In this document: piece after piece, positions 51,775 through 60,214 of the stretch | How positions within the stretch are numbered: the stretch's first letter is position 1 | Layout of the letters: each line of letters starts with the position of its first letter | Assembly (NCBI RefSeq): GCF_900104725.1 | Contig: NZ_LT629758.1 | Span: 1-64,000, forward strand | DNA length: 64,000 bases | Reading direction: 5' to 3' | DNA from: Actinoplanes derwentensis | GTDB taxonomy: Bacteria; Actinomycetota; Actinomycetes; Mycobacteriales; Micromonosporaceae | The notes under the pieces: generated by a model | The model's input: the letters and a program-made list of their open reading frames with translations, nothing else | Told to the model about the DNA's origin: nothing | Database searches by the model: none | Program-made: the position numbers and the translations under genes

Positions 51775-52428
51775 ATGGACGCTGGGACCGAGGAACTACG
51801 GGACGCGCACGACACGCTGGCGGAGTGGTACGCGGCGAACATGCCCGGCAAGCTCGAGGACATGCCGGTCGAGCGGGCGATGCTCGACCTGTTCGCGGAG
51901 ATGACCGCGGCCGTGGGCACGGAGGTCGCCGACGTGGGCTGCGGCACCGGAAGGCTGCTTCCGTACCTCGCCGGCCGGGGCCTGTCGCCTCGCGGAGTGG
52001 ACCTCTCGCCGAGGATGATCGAGGTGGCGCGACGCGACAACCCGGGCTACGACTACCAGGTCGCCGACCTGCGCGAGTTGCCGTTCGAGGACATGTCGCT
52101 GGCCGGGGTGGTGTGCTGGTTCTCGCTGATCTACCTGGCGCCGGATGCCAGGGTTCGGGCGTTCACCGAACTCGCCCGGGTGGTGAGACCGGGCGGCTGT
52201 CTGGTGACCGCTTTCAAACACGGCACCGGCAACCTGCACCGCAACGCACCCGGCAGCCTGGTCAGCGAGTTCGGTGTCGACTTCGATCGGTACTGGCTCT
52301 CCGCCCGGGAGATGGCGGACCTGTTCACCGCGGCTGGATTCGTCCTGGTCTTTCAGGGCCACATTCCGGCCGCCGGAGCGGTGCCGCCGTACGGGTACAT
52401 GCTGGTCCGCAGGCTCGCAGACGCATAG
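51775..52428 (+). CDS. SAM-dependent methyltransferase (class I)
   Basis: The 217-residue protein has the SAM motif VADVGCGTGRLLPYLAGRGL, the acidic loop GVDLSPRMIEVARRD and motif II DLRELPFEDMSLAGVVCWFSLIYL. It is a small-molecule methyltransferase of unknown substrate, ending in a short C-terminal extension. Confidence 0.9.
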   Translation: MDAGTEELRDAHDTLAEWYAANMPGKLEDMPVERAMLDLFAEMTAAVGTEVADVGCGTGRLLPYLAGRGLSPRGVDLSPRMIEVARRDNPGYDYQVADLRELPFEDMSLAGVVCWFSLIYLAPDARVRAFTELARVVRPGGCLVTAFKHGTGNLHRNAPGSLVSEFGVDFDRYWLSAREMADLFTAAGFVLVFQGHIPAAGAVPPYGYMLVRRLADA

Positions 52429-52474
52429 AAGGGGTGGTGCCGTCCGCCAGGCGTGCGGCGGACGGCAGCAGCGG

Positions 52475-53653
52475 TCAGGCGGCTACTTCGACCGGCTTGC
52501 GGGCCGGGATCGAGTGGTCGATCTCGCGGGCCGGCTCGGGGTTCGGCAGGGCCAGGCGGATGACCTTGGCCCAGGCGGAGGCGACCTGCACGACCATCGG
52601 CCCGGAGACGTACTTCAGCTCGTACTTCGCGAAGAGGGCCTTGATCTTCGGGGCGATCTGCGCGTACTGGCTGGACGGCAGGTCGGGGAAGAGGTGGTGC
52701 TCGATCTGGTGCGACAGGTTGCCGGTCATGATGTGCATCAGCTTGCCGCCGGAGATGTTGGCCGAGCCGAGCATCTGCCGCAGGTACCACTCGCCGCGGG
52801 TCTCGCCGGTGATCGAGGTGCGCTCGAAGGTCTCGACACCCTTCGGGAAGTGACCGCAGATGATCACGGAGTGGGACCACAGGTTGCGGGCGACGTTAGC
52901 GATCGCGGTGGCCGCCATGGTGCCGAAGAAGGCGCCGACCGGGTTGCCGACGGCCAGACCGGCCGGGATCGTCAGGGCCGGCTGCACCAGGTAGTCCTTG
53001 GTGGCCTGCTTGCGGATCTTCCGGCCGACCGCGCGGAGACGCTCGCGGAACTCGGGGTTGTTGCGGCGCTTCTTGGTCTTGAGGTTGCGGCCCAGTTCCA
53101 GGTCGTACGCGGCGATGCCGTATTCGAAGAAGAGCGCGTTGATCAGGTTGTAGAGCGGCTGGCCCAGGTGCGCCTTGGTCCAGCGCTGCTGCTCGTCGAC
53201 GCGCATGATGCCGTAACCGAGGTCGTTGTCACGGCCGATGACGTTGGTGTACTTGTGGTGCAACTCGTTGTGCGAGTGCTTCCACTGCTCGGCGGGCGAT
53301 GCGTGGTCCCACTCCCAGGTGGTGGAGTGGATCTTCGAGTCGCGCATGAAGTCGTACTGGCCGTGCAGGATGTTGTGACCGATCTCCATGTTCTCCAGGA
53401 TCTTGGCGATCGCCAGGCCGGCGGTGCCGAGAACCCAGGCGGGCGGGAAGACCGAGAGCATCAGCGTGGCCCGGCTGGCCAGCTCCAGCCGCCGCTGGAT
53501 CTTGATCATCCGGCGGATGTGCGCAGCGTCCTTCTCACCGCGGAGGGCCAGGAACTCGTCGCGGATCGCGTCGAGCTCGCGGCCGATCTCCTCGATGTCC
53601 TCGGGGGAGAGGTGGGCGATCGGGTTGGATTCCTTACGCTGCAGCGTCGTCAC
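52475..53653 (-). CDS. Membrane fatty-acid desaturase (DesA3-like)
   Basis: The 392-residue di-iron desaturase has the three His boxes: HNILH (about residue 94), HNELHHK (about 127) and HQIEHHLFP (about 313). Membrane helices flank them. M. tuberculosis DesA3 makes oleoyl-CoA and needs a reductase encoded next door; here the reductase gene lies 27 bp upstream in the same direction. It would introduce a double bond into stearoyl- or palmitoyl-CoA. Confidence 0.94.
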   Translation of the reverse strand: MTTLQRKESNPIAHLSPEDIEEIGRELDAIRDEFLALRGEKDAAHIRRMIKIQRRLELASRATLMLSVFPPAWVLGTAGLAIAKILENMEIGHNILHGQYDFMRDSKIHSTTWEWDHASPAEQWKHSHNELHHKYTNVIGRDNDLGYGIMRVDEQQRWTKAHLGQPLYNLINALFFEYGIAAYDLELGRNLKTKKRRNNPEFRERLRAVGRKIRKQATKDYLVQPALTIPAGLAVGNPVGAFFGTMAATAIANVARNLWSHSVIICGHFPKGVETFERTSITGETRGEWYLRQMLGSANISGGKLMHIMTGNLSHQIEHHLFPDLPSSQYAQIAPKIKALFAKYELKYVSGPMVVQVASAWAKVIRLALPNPEPAREIDHSIPARKPVEVAA

Positions 53654-53680
53654 GGCATTTCCCAGCTTTCTAGATGTTCG

Positions 53681-54757
53681 TCAGGCGTCGAACCGGCACG
53701 GGCCGGCTGCGGTGGTGACACAGGTCTGGATCAGGACGTTGTCACCGTCGACCTCGGTCGCGGTCGTGATGGTGCCGTCCCGCACGTCGCGCACGATGCC
53801 CTCACGCATCGGCAGCACGCACTTGTAACAGATGCCCATCCGGCAGCCGGACTTCATCAGCTGCCCGGCGGCCTCACCGGCGTCCAGGATGGTGGTGCCG
53901 CCCGGAACCTCGACGGTCGTCCCCGTCTTCTCGAACAGGACCGTGCCGCTGTCCCCGGCGATCAGCACCGTCGGACGGAACCGCTCCACGTGCAGCCGCT
54001 CGGCGGCGCCCGCGTCGGCCCAGTGTGCCTGGAGGTCGTCGAGCAGGTCGGCCGGGCCGCAGGCCCAGGTCTCCCGCTCGAACAGGTCCGGCACCAGCTC
54101 GGCCAGCCCTTCCGGCTTGAGCCGGCCGTCGGCGGTGGTGTGCCGCTCGACCAGCGTGATCCGGCCCGCGGCGGCCAGCGCCCGCAGGTCGGCGCCGAAG
54201 ACGACGTCCTGCGCGGTCTTCGCCGAGTGCACCACGACCACGTCGGCCATCTGGTGCAGGGCGCTGCGCAGCATGCCCATCACCGGGGTGATGCCGCTGC
54301 CCGCGGTCACGAACAGCGCCTTCGCCGGTCGCTCGACCGGCAGCACGAAGTCACCGGACGGCAGGTCCAGGTGCACGATCATGCCCTTACGGACGTGATC
54401 GCGGATGTACGAGCTGACCACACCGTCCTTCACGGCGTTGACCGTGACGGTGAACCGGCCGTCCCGGCGGGAGGCCTCGCTGCTCACCGAATAGGCACGC
54501 CACAGCCGTACGCCGTCGATGTCGACGCCGAGACGGATGTACTGTCCGGGCTCGTGCGGCTCCCAGCCACGCCCGGGGCGCAGCTCCAGGGTGACCGCGT
54601 TGGCGGTCTCGGGGCGCACCGCTTCGACACGGGCGCGCAGGACGGTCGGGTTGCGCAGGGGTGCGATCACGTCGAGGTAGTCGGCCGGCACCACCGGGGT
54701 GGTGATCAGCTCGACGACTCGCCACGCTCCGTCGCGCAATGTCTGTGTAACAGGCAC
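53681..54757 (-). CDS. Ferredoxin-fused flavoprotein reductase, desaturase partner
   Basis: The 358-residue protein has FAD (RAYSVSSEA) and NAD(P) (LFVTAGSGITPVMGMLRSA) modules and a C-terminal 2Fe-2S ferredoxin domain with CRMGICYKC and a final Cys about 30 residues later. This matches Rv3230c, the reductase of DesA3. It is the first gene of the two-gene operon and supplies electrons to the desaturase. Confidence 0.93.
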   Translation of the reverse strand: MPVTQTLRDGAWRVVELITTPVVPADYLDVIAPLRNPTVLRARVEAVRPETANAVTLELRPGRGWEPHEPGQYIRLGVDIDGVRLWRAYSVSSEASRRDGRFTVTVNAVKDGVVSSYIRDHVRKGMIVHLDLPSGDFVLPVERPAKALFVTAGSGITPVMGMLRSALHQMADVVVVHSAKTAQDVVFGADLRALAAAGRITLVERHTTADGRLKPEGLAELVPDLFERETWACGPADLLDDLQAHWADAGAAERLHVERFRPTVLIAGDSGTVLFEKTGTTVEVPGGTTILDAGEAAGQLMKSGCRMGICYKCVLPMREGIVRDVRDGTITTATEVDGDNVLIQTCVTTAAGPCRFDA

Positions 54758-54823
54758 ATCTCAAGAGTGCTGCTTCACCAGAGCAAAGTCCTGACCAGGA
54801 GAAGTGAATCCCCGGAGCCGTAA

Positions 54824-54840
54824 TTGTTCGTAGGGAACAA
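54824..54840. promoter_or_regulatory. Inverted repeat upstream of the PucR gene
   Basis: TTGTTC and GAACAA are separated by GTAGG, 31 bp upstream of the regulator start, in the divergent region shared with the desaturase operon. It is a plausible regulator site. Confidence 0.5.
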
Positions 54841-54870
54841 GAGTCGGACGGTTTGTGGTAAAGAGTTCGC

Positions 54871-56061
54871 GTGAAACCACCACTACGCGACATCGGGTCG
54901 TACCGCCTGCCGGTGGAGGTCGTCGATCCGCTCCGGCTCGGCCTGTCCTCGGTGTCGACCAGGACCATCGCCGCGATCATCAAAGAGGTGCCCGCGTACG
55001 CGGAACCCTTCGCGGGTGCACTCGGACTCAAGATCGCCCGGGCGGTACGGGCCGCGCTGGGTGCCTTCCTCAACCTGGTGTCGCGTCCCGGCGCCGACCC
55101 CGGCACCCCGATGGCGTCGGCGGTCGAAGCCGCGTACGCGCTCGGCCGGGGTGAGGCCCGCAACGGCCGCAGCCTGGACGCGCTGCTCGCGGCGTACCGT
55201 GTCGGCGCCCGGGTGGCCTGGCGCGAACTCGCCGCGATCAGTGTCCGGGCCGGTCAGCCCGCCGCCACCATCGCCGACTTCGCCGAACTGGTCTTCGCCT
55301 ACATCGACGAACTGTCCGCCGCCAGCGTCGCCGGACACGCCGACGAACTCGCCGCCTCCGGCCGGATCCGGCAGCGCCGCCTGCACGAACTCGTCCAGGC
55401 CCTGGCCGCCGGCGAACCCTCACACGTCCTCCAGGGCCTCGCCGAACAGGCCGAGTGGTCACCCCCGCAGACCCTCACCGCCCTGCTCCTGCCGGAACGC
55501 GCCGCCCGCTGGGTGATCGACCTGCTCGACCCGCGCACCCTGCAACTCGCCGACGCGGTGCCCGACCTGCCCGGCACCACCGCACTGCTCGTCCCCGACC
55601 CGCAGGGCGGCTCCCGGCCGACCCTGAACCGCCTGCTCACCGGGCACGACGTGGTGATCGGCCCGGCCCGGCCCTGGGCGGAGGCGAAGAGCTCGCTGGA
55701 CCGGGCGCTCCGGGTCCATCGGCTCGCGCCGCCCGCCGACGGCACGGTCGTCGACACCGAGGACCACCTGGCCGCCGTCGTGGTCACCGCCGACGCGGGC
55801 GCGCTCGAGGATCTGCGGGCCTGGGCGCTGAACCCGCTCGCCGGGGAGCGCGGCGCGGCCGCCGCCAAGCTGATCGAGACGCTGCGCAGCTGGCTGCTGC
55901 ACCATGGGCGGCGGGAGGACATCGCGGCTGAGCTGTTCGTTCATCCGCAGACGGTTCGCTATCGGATGGCCCGGCTGCGCGAGTTGTACGGTGACCGGCT
56001 CCGGGATCCGCGGTGGGTGCTCGCGCTGACGATCGCGCTGGCGATTCCCGAGTCCTCGTGA
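54871..56061 (+). CDS. PucR/CdaR-type helix-turn-helix regulator
   Basis: The 396-residue protein starts at a GTG. Residues about 30-190 form a helical sensor domain, and the C-terminal LRSWLLHHGRREDIAAELFVHPQTVRYRMARLRELYGDRL is the PucR-type helix-turn-helix. It is divergent from the desaturase/reductase operon, and regulators of this type commonly accompany such pairs, so it probably controls membrane lipid unsaturation. Confidence 0.9.
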   Translation: MKPPLRDIGSYRLPVEVVDPLRLGLSSVSTRTIAAIIKEVPAYAEPFAGALGLKIARAVRAALGAFLNLVSRPGADPGTPMASAVEAAYALGRGEARNGRSLDALLAAYRVGARVAWRELAAISVRAGQPAATIADFAELVFAYIDELSAASVAGHADELAASGRIRQRRLHELVQALAAGEPSHVLQGLAEQAEWSPPQTLTALLLPERAARWVIDLLDPRTLQLADAVPDLPGTTALLVPDPQGGSRPTLNRLLTGHDVVIGPARPWAEAKSSLDRALRVHRLAPPADGTVVDTEDHLAAVVVTADAGALEDLRAWALNPLAGERGAAAAKLIETLRSWLLHHGRREDIAAELFVHPQTVRYRMARLRELYGDRLRDPRWVLALTIALAIPESS

Positions 56062-56111
56062 GATCTACCGTCGCTGTCCGCTGTGCTGTCTCCGCCCTCG
56101 TCGGATATACC

Positions 56112-56133
56112 AAAGTCGCGAACCATCGACTTT
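56112..56133. promoter_or_regulatory. Inverted repeat upstream of the YqeB-like gene
   Basis: AAAGTCG (56112-56118) and CGACTTT (56127-56133) are perfect 7-bp arms around 8 bp, 44 bp before the start. It could be a regulator site; no regulator is assigned. Confidence 0.45.
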
Positions 56134-56176
56134 CGGCAACTGTCCGGGCCTACTCCGCCCGGCCTAACGTGGCGGC

Positions 56177-56869
56177 ATGAGCTCAACCCGGCGGGATGCC
56201 ACCGTTCTCACGTTCTCCCCGGCCGGCCGGGTGCTCGTGACGGTCGGCCCGGCCGCCGTGGGGATCGCGCTGGCGGTGCTCCTGCCGATCCTCGCGCGCT
56301 GGCTGGTCGACGTCGGCTTCCCGGTGCTCGGCGTGGTGTGGCGGGTGCTGGCCGCCGTCGACGACTGGTGGAAGGTCGCGATCCAAGCCGCCATCCTGGC
56401 CGTCCTCGGTGTGCTGGCCAGCGTGGAGATCCTGGGCCGCAGCACCCGCGTGACGGTCGCGCCCACCGGAGTGCGGCTGGAGACCGGCGACAGCGTTGTC
56501 ACCGTGCCCCGGGCGGAGATCGACTTCGTCTTCCTGGAGCGTGGCAGCCTGATCATCCTGGACGGGGAGTCCCGGCAGATGTTCCACGGCGAGCCACAGG
56601 CCGATGCGGGCCCGCTGGAGAAGACCTTCCTTGCGTACGGGTACCCGTGGCGTGCCGACGACCCCTTCACCGATCTCTACCAGCCGTGGGTGCCCTACTC
56701 CGGGGAGCTGCCGGTGGCCGTCGAGGCAGTCCTGTCGGCCCGTGCCATGGCTGTGCGCAAGAAAGCCGGCAAGGAGGCCGCCGAACTGCGCGGATCGCTG
56801 GAGAAGCTGGGTTACGCGATCCGCGACGACGGTGACCGTCAGCACTGGCGACCCCTGGTCCGGTCATGA
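56177..56869 (+). CDS. YqeB-like membrane protein
   Basis: The 230-residue protein has two membrane helices (about 17-45 and 68-87) and a cytosolic PH-like beta-domain with RVTVAPTGVRLETGDSVVTVPRAEIDFVFLERGSLIIL. It resembles B. subtilis YqeB by layout. The stop overlaps the histidine-kinase start as ATGA, which places it in the two-component operon. Confidence 0.75.
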   Translation: MSSTRRDATVLTFSPAGRVLVTVGPAAVGIALAVLLPILARWLVDVGFPVLGVVWRVLAAVDDWWKVAIQAAILAVLGVLASVEILGRSTRVTVAPTGVRLETGDSVVTVPRAEIDFVFLERGSLIILDGESRQMFHGEPQADAGPLEKTFLAYGYPWRADDPFTDLYQPWVPYSGELPVAVEAVLSARAMAVRKKAGKEAAELRGSLEKLGYAIRDDGDRQHWRPLVRS

Positions 56870-58239
56870 CCGGCACGCAGAACGAGCCGGCACCCGTGGC
56901 CTCTGGTCGTCCGCGGTTCAGCCGGTCGTGGATGGGCCGGGTGTGGGACGGCCGGGCGTGGGACGTGGCGGCGATCCTGGTCTCCTGGTTCGGCGGGTTG
57001 CTCCTGGCCGGCGACGCGGCTGAGATCCGGGGGCTCGACGACGACACCACCTTCCTCATCTTCCTGAGCGGTTGTGTCCTGTCCCTGGCGCTGTGGTGGC
57101 GGCGTAGCCACCCGATGCCGGTCGCCCTGTTCCTGGCGGCCGCCGCGACGGTCGACGACGCGGCCGGTGCCGCCGCGCTGATCGCTCTCTACACGGTCGT
57201 GGCCCGCCGCCGGGGCCGCCCGGTCGTGGCGATCGTCGCGGTGAACCTGCTGGGCGGGGCCGTCTATTCGGTCCTCTACCCCGACCCGTCCGTCCCGACG
57301 GTGGTGAGCCTCGTCCTGAGCGTCGCCATCACCGCCACCACGGTCGCCCTGGGAACGGCCGCCCGCTCCCGGCGGGAGCTGATCGAGTCACTGCGGGAAC
57401 GAGCCGCCCGAGCCGAGGAGGAGTCCCGCCTCCGCGCCGACACGCTGCGCGCCCTGGAACGAGAACGGATCGCCCGCGAGATGCACGACGCCCTCGCCCA
57501 CCGGATCTCCATGGTCAGCCTGCACGCCGGTGCCCTGCACATCCGCCCCGATCTGACGCCCGACGAAGTGGCCAGGGCCGCCACGCTGATCCGGGACAGC
57601 GCAGCCCAGGCCTTGGACGACCTACGCGAGATCCTTGGCATCCTGCGGGCCGGCCCGACCGAGGACCTGCGCCCCCAGCCCGACCTGAGCCACGTGCCCG
57701 AACTGGTCGCCGAGGCCGGCCGGGCAGGCTTGTCCGTCACGTTCACCGACCGTCTCGGCTCCCCACCGGTCGGCGCGTCCCTGGGCCGAACGGTCTACCG
57801 CCTGATCCAGGAGGGCCTGACCAACGCCGCCAAACACGCGCCGTCAACTCCCGTCACGGTGCTGCTCGACGGCGACCCGTCATCCGGCCTGCACATCCAC
57901 ATCTCCAACCCGCTCCCCACCAGACCCCGCCGCCCCACGCCACCCGTTCCCCGCTCCGAGCCGTCCGCTTTCCGTTCCGCGTCAGCCGAATCCCATTCCC
58001 GCTGGAAGCCAGCCGGTCCTCGCGCCGCGTCAGCCGAATCCCATTCCCGATCCGGGCCTTCCGGTTCCCGCTCCGTGTCGGCCGGATCCCCGTCCGGCTC
58101 AGGGCTGATCGGGCTCGCCGAGCGTGTCGACCTTCTCGACGGGCGACTGCGACACGGCGTGTACGGCGACCCGCGGACCGGCCTCACCTTCGACCTGGAA
58201 GCCTGGTTGCCATGGCCGCCGACACCGTCCACGCCTTGA
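56866..58239 (+). CDS. NarL-type sensor histidine kinase with expanded linker
   Basis: The 457-residue kinase has about five membrane helices, then the HisKA_3 box ERERIAREMHDALAHRISMVSLHAGAL with the phosphorylated His, and the N-box VYRLIQEGLTNAAKHAP. The G-box GLIGLAERVDLLDGRL is reached only after an insertion of about 60 residues containing repeats of ASAESHSR type (two near-identical DNA copies 48 bp apart at 57977 and 58025). The response regulator gene lies 3.3 kb downstream, beyond two mobile elements. Confidence 0.92.
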   Translation: MTGTQNEPAPVASGRPRFSRSWMGRVWDGRAWDVAAILVSWFGGLLLAGDAAEIRGLDDDTTFLIFLSGCVLSLALWWRRSHPMPVALFLAAAATVDDAAGAAALIALYTVVARRRGRPVVAIVAVNLLGGAVYSVLYPDPSVPTVVSLVLSVAITATTVALGTAARSRRELIESLRERAARAEEESRLRADTLRALERERIAREMHDALAHRISMVSLHAGALHIRPDLTPDEVARAATLIRDSAAQALDDLREILGILRAGPTEDLRPQPDLSHVPELVAEAGRAGLSVTFTDRLGSPPVGASLGRTVYRLIQEGLTNAAKHAPSTPVTVLLDGDPSSGLHIHISNPLPTRPRRPTPPVPRSEPSAFRSASAESHSRWKPAGPRAASAESHSRSGPSGSRSVSAGSPSGSGLIGLAERVDLLDGRLRHGVYGDPRTGLTFDLEAWLPWPPTPSTP

Positions 58240-58316
58240 TCGCGGTCTACGCCTTGGTCGCGGTCCACGCATTGCTCGCGGACCACGTCCTGATCGCGGT
58301 CCACGCCCGGGTCGCG
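58227..58316. repeat. 18-bp tandem repeat, five units
   Basis: Five 18-bp units resembling GTCCACGCCTTGATCGCG run from the last codons of the kinase gene into the spacer. The kinase stop codon lies inside the first unit. The remaining spacer to 58417 shows no gene. Confidence 0.8.
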
Positions 58317-58438
58317 GTTCGTCACCTGGACGCCGTCCGTGGCCTGGTCGGTGGTCCCGGCCGGAGTCCTCGGGGGCGGAGCGGTGTTCTCGTCCGTCAT
58401 CCGGAAACCTGGGCGTCTTGACCTCTCCCCGCCCTAAA

Positions 58439-60214
58439 GGACCCCGTTGGGGAACGGCCAAACCATCTGAATCCGCTTGTTGGCATGATTGTCGGGTTTG
58501 CCGGGTGGAAAGGGTTCAGGGTGTCGCTGGAAGCGTGGGATGACCGTGGGGTGCCGGAGTTGACCGCGCGGGTGGTGCGGGCGTCGTTCCCGAAGGGCAC
58601 TCTCGCGGTGCGGATCCGAGACGCGCTCGGGCCGGTCTTTGGCGATTCGGCGTTCGCACTGGCGTTCCCGGCGGTGGGCCGTCCGGCGGCCTCGCCGGGG
58701 GTGTTGGCGCTGGTGTCGGTGCTGCAGTACGCGGAAGGGCTCAGCGACAGGCAGGCCGCTGACCAGGTCCGGGCCAGGATGGACTGGAAGTACCTGCTCG
58801 GTCTGGAACTCGATGATCCCGGTTTCGACTACACGATCCTTGGCGATTTCCGGGCCCGGCTGATCAAACATGGGCTGGAGGAGAAGGTCCTGGAGGTGAT
58901 CCTGGACCACTGCTCGCGGCTGGGACTGCTGCGCGCCGGTGGCCGGCAACGCACCGACTCCACCCATGTGCTGGCAGCGGTGCGCACGTTGAACCGGATG
59001 GAGTTCGTCGGGGAAACCCTGCGGGCGGCCCTCGAAGTCCTGGCCAAGACCGCTCCACAGTGGCTCGCCCCACGCATCGATGCCGACTGGGCCGGGCGAT
59101 ACGGTGCCCGGATCGACTCGTACCGCTTCCCCAAGGGCGACGACGTGCGCATGCGGTGGGCTGAGCAGGTAGGGCGGGACGGCTATCTGATCCTGGACGC
59201 GGTCGCTGCACCCGGTGCGCCGGCATGGTTGCGGGAGATCCCGGCGGTCCAGGTCCTCGGCCAGGTGTGGGAGCAGCAGTACCAGCGTGCTGGTGAGGAG
59301 GTGCACTGGCGGGAGGGCAAAGACCTCCCGCCCAGTAGAAACCGGCTGGCCTCGCCGTACGACATCGACGCCCGCTACGGCCTCAAACGGGGTCTGGGCT
59401 GGTCCGGTTACAAGGTGCATTTCAGCGAGACCTGCGAGGCGGACCTGCCGCGGATCATCACTGGTGTGCTGACCACCGATGCCACAGTCACCGACACCGA
59501 GACAACCGGGACCATCCATCAGAACATGGCCTGCCGGCAACGAGTGCCGGGCGAACATGTGGTCGACGCCGGTTACGTCACCGCCGCGCACATCGTGACC
59601 GCTCGCGACGAACACGGTATCGATCTGCTCGGTCCGGTAGGACTGGATACCCACCAGGGCGAACGTTTCCCGCAGAGCGCCTTCCGCATCGACTGGCAGT
59701 CCAAGGCCGTGACCTGCCCGCAGGGCAAGACCAGTATCAGCTGGTCGGCCCAGCGCAAGAGCAGCGGCACCGAACTGGCACGAGTGCACTTCGCCGCCGG
59801 TGACTGCACGGGTTGCCCGGTCCGGGCCGAGTGCACCACTGCCAGCGTCAACAGTAAATGGGGTCGCAGCCTCACCCTGCTTCCCGCAGCTCAGCAGGAA
59901 GTCTTGGAGGCCAGACGTGGTGAACAGGTCACCGAGGCGTGGCAGCAGCGCTACCACATCCGCGCCGGAGTCGAGGCCACGATCTCCCAGGTCGTCCGGC
60001 ACACCGGAATCCGGAGCACCCGATACACCGGTGCGGACAAGACCCACCTCGGTCACCTCCTCGCCGCTACCGCAGCCAACATCGTCCGCATCGACGCCTG
60101 GCTCACCGGAACACCACTCGGCCGAACCAGAACCAGCCACCTCACCCAACTCGACCTCGACCTCGCTGGCTGAAGGTCGTTACATACCGTTTTGGCCGTT
60201 CCCCAACGGGGTCC
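58439..60214 (+). mobile_element. IS1182-family insertion sequence, complete
   Basis: The element has perfect 24-bp terminal inverted repeats beginning GGACCCCGTTGGGGAACGGC (58439-58462 and 60191-60214). It has one transposase gene and flanking TAAA on both sides (58435-58438 and 60215-60218). The TAAA duplication is the exact tetraloop of the tnpB-element hairpin. Because the inverted-repeat ends resemble the target, a duplication of up to 8 bp (CCTAAAGG) cannot be excluded. Confidence 0.88.
58485..60173 (+). CDS. IS1182-family transposase
   Basis: The 562-residue DDE transposase has an N-terminal DUF772 region (LALVSVLQYAEGLSDRQAADQVRARMDWKYLLGL), the first catalytic Asp in QRTDSTHVLAAV and a C-terminal DDE_Tnp_1 segment including RAGVEATISQVVRHTGIRSTRYTG, which carries the catalytic Glu. 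The Cys-rich CTGCPVRAEC motif is common in the family. An in-frame GTG at 58521 could be the true start. The gene is intact. Confidence 0.93.
   Translation: MIVGFAGWKGFRVSLEAWDDRGVPELTARVVRASFPKGTLAVRIRDALGPVFGDSAFALAFPAVGRPAASPGVLALVSVLQYAEGLSDRQAADQVRARMDWKYLLGLELDDPGFDYTILGDFRARLIKHGLEEKVLEVILDHCSRLGLLRAGGRQRTDSTHVLAAVRTLNRMEFVGETLRAALEVLAKTAPQWLAPRIDADWAGRYGARIDSYRFPKGDDVRMRWAEQVGRDGYLILDAVAAPGAPAWLREIPAVQVLGQVWEQQYQRAGEEVHWREGKDLPPSRNRLASPYDIDARYGLKRGLGWSGYKVHFSETCEADLPRIITGVLTTDATVTDTETTGTIHQNMACRQRVPGEHVVDAGYVTAAHIVTARDEHGIDLLGPVGLDTHQGERFPQSAFRIDWQSKAVTCPQGKTSISWSAQRKSSGTELARVHFAAGDCTGCPVRAECTTASVNSKWGRSLTLLPAAQQEVLEARRGEQVTEAWQQRYHIRAGVEATISQVVRHTGIRSTRYTGADKTHLGHLLAATAANIVRIDAWLTGTPLGRTRTSHLTQLDLDLAG

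Noticed and set aside
58240..58400. Minus-strand ORF with Asp/Arg repeats (VDRDQG type) after the kinase
   Set aside because: It reads the 18-bp tandem repeat, has no ribosome site and runs antisense into the kinase.
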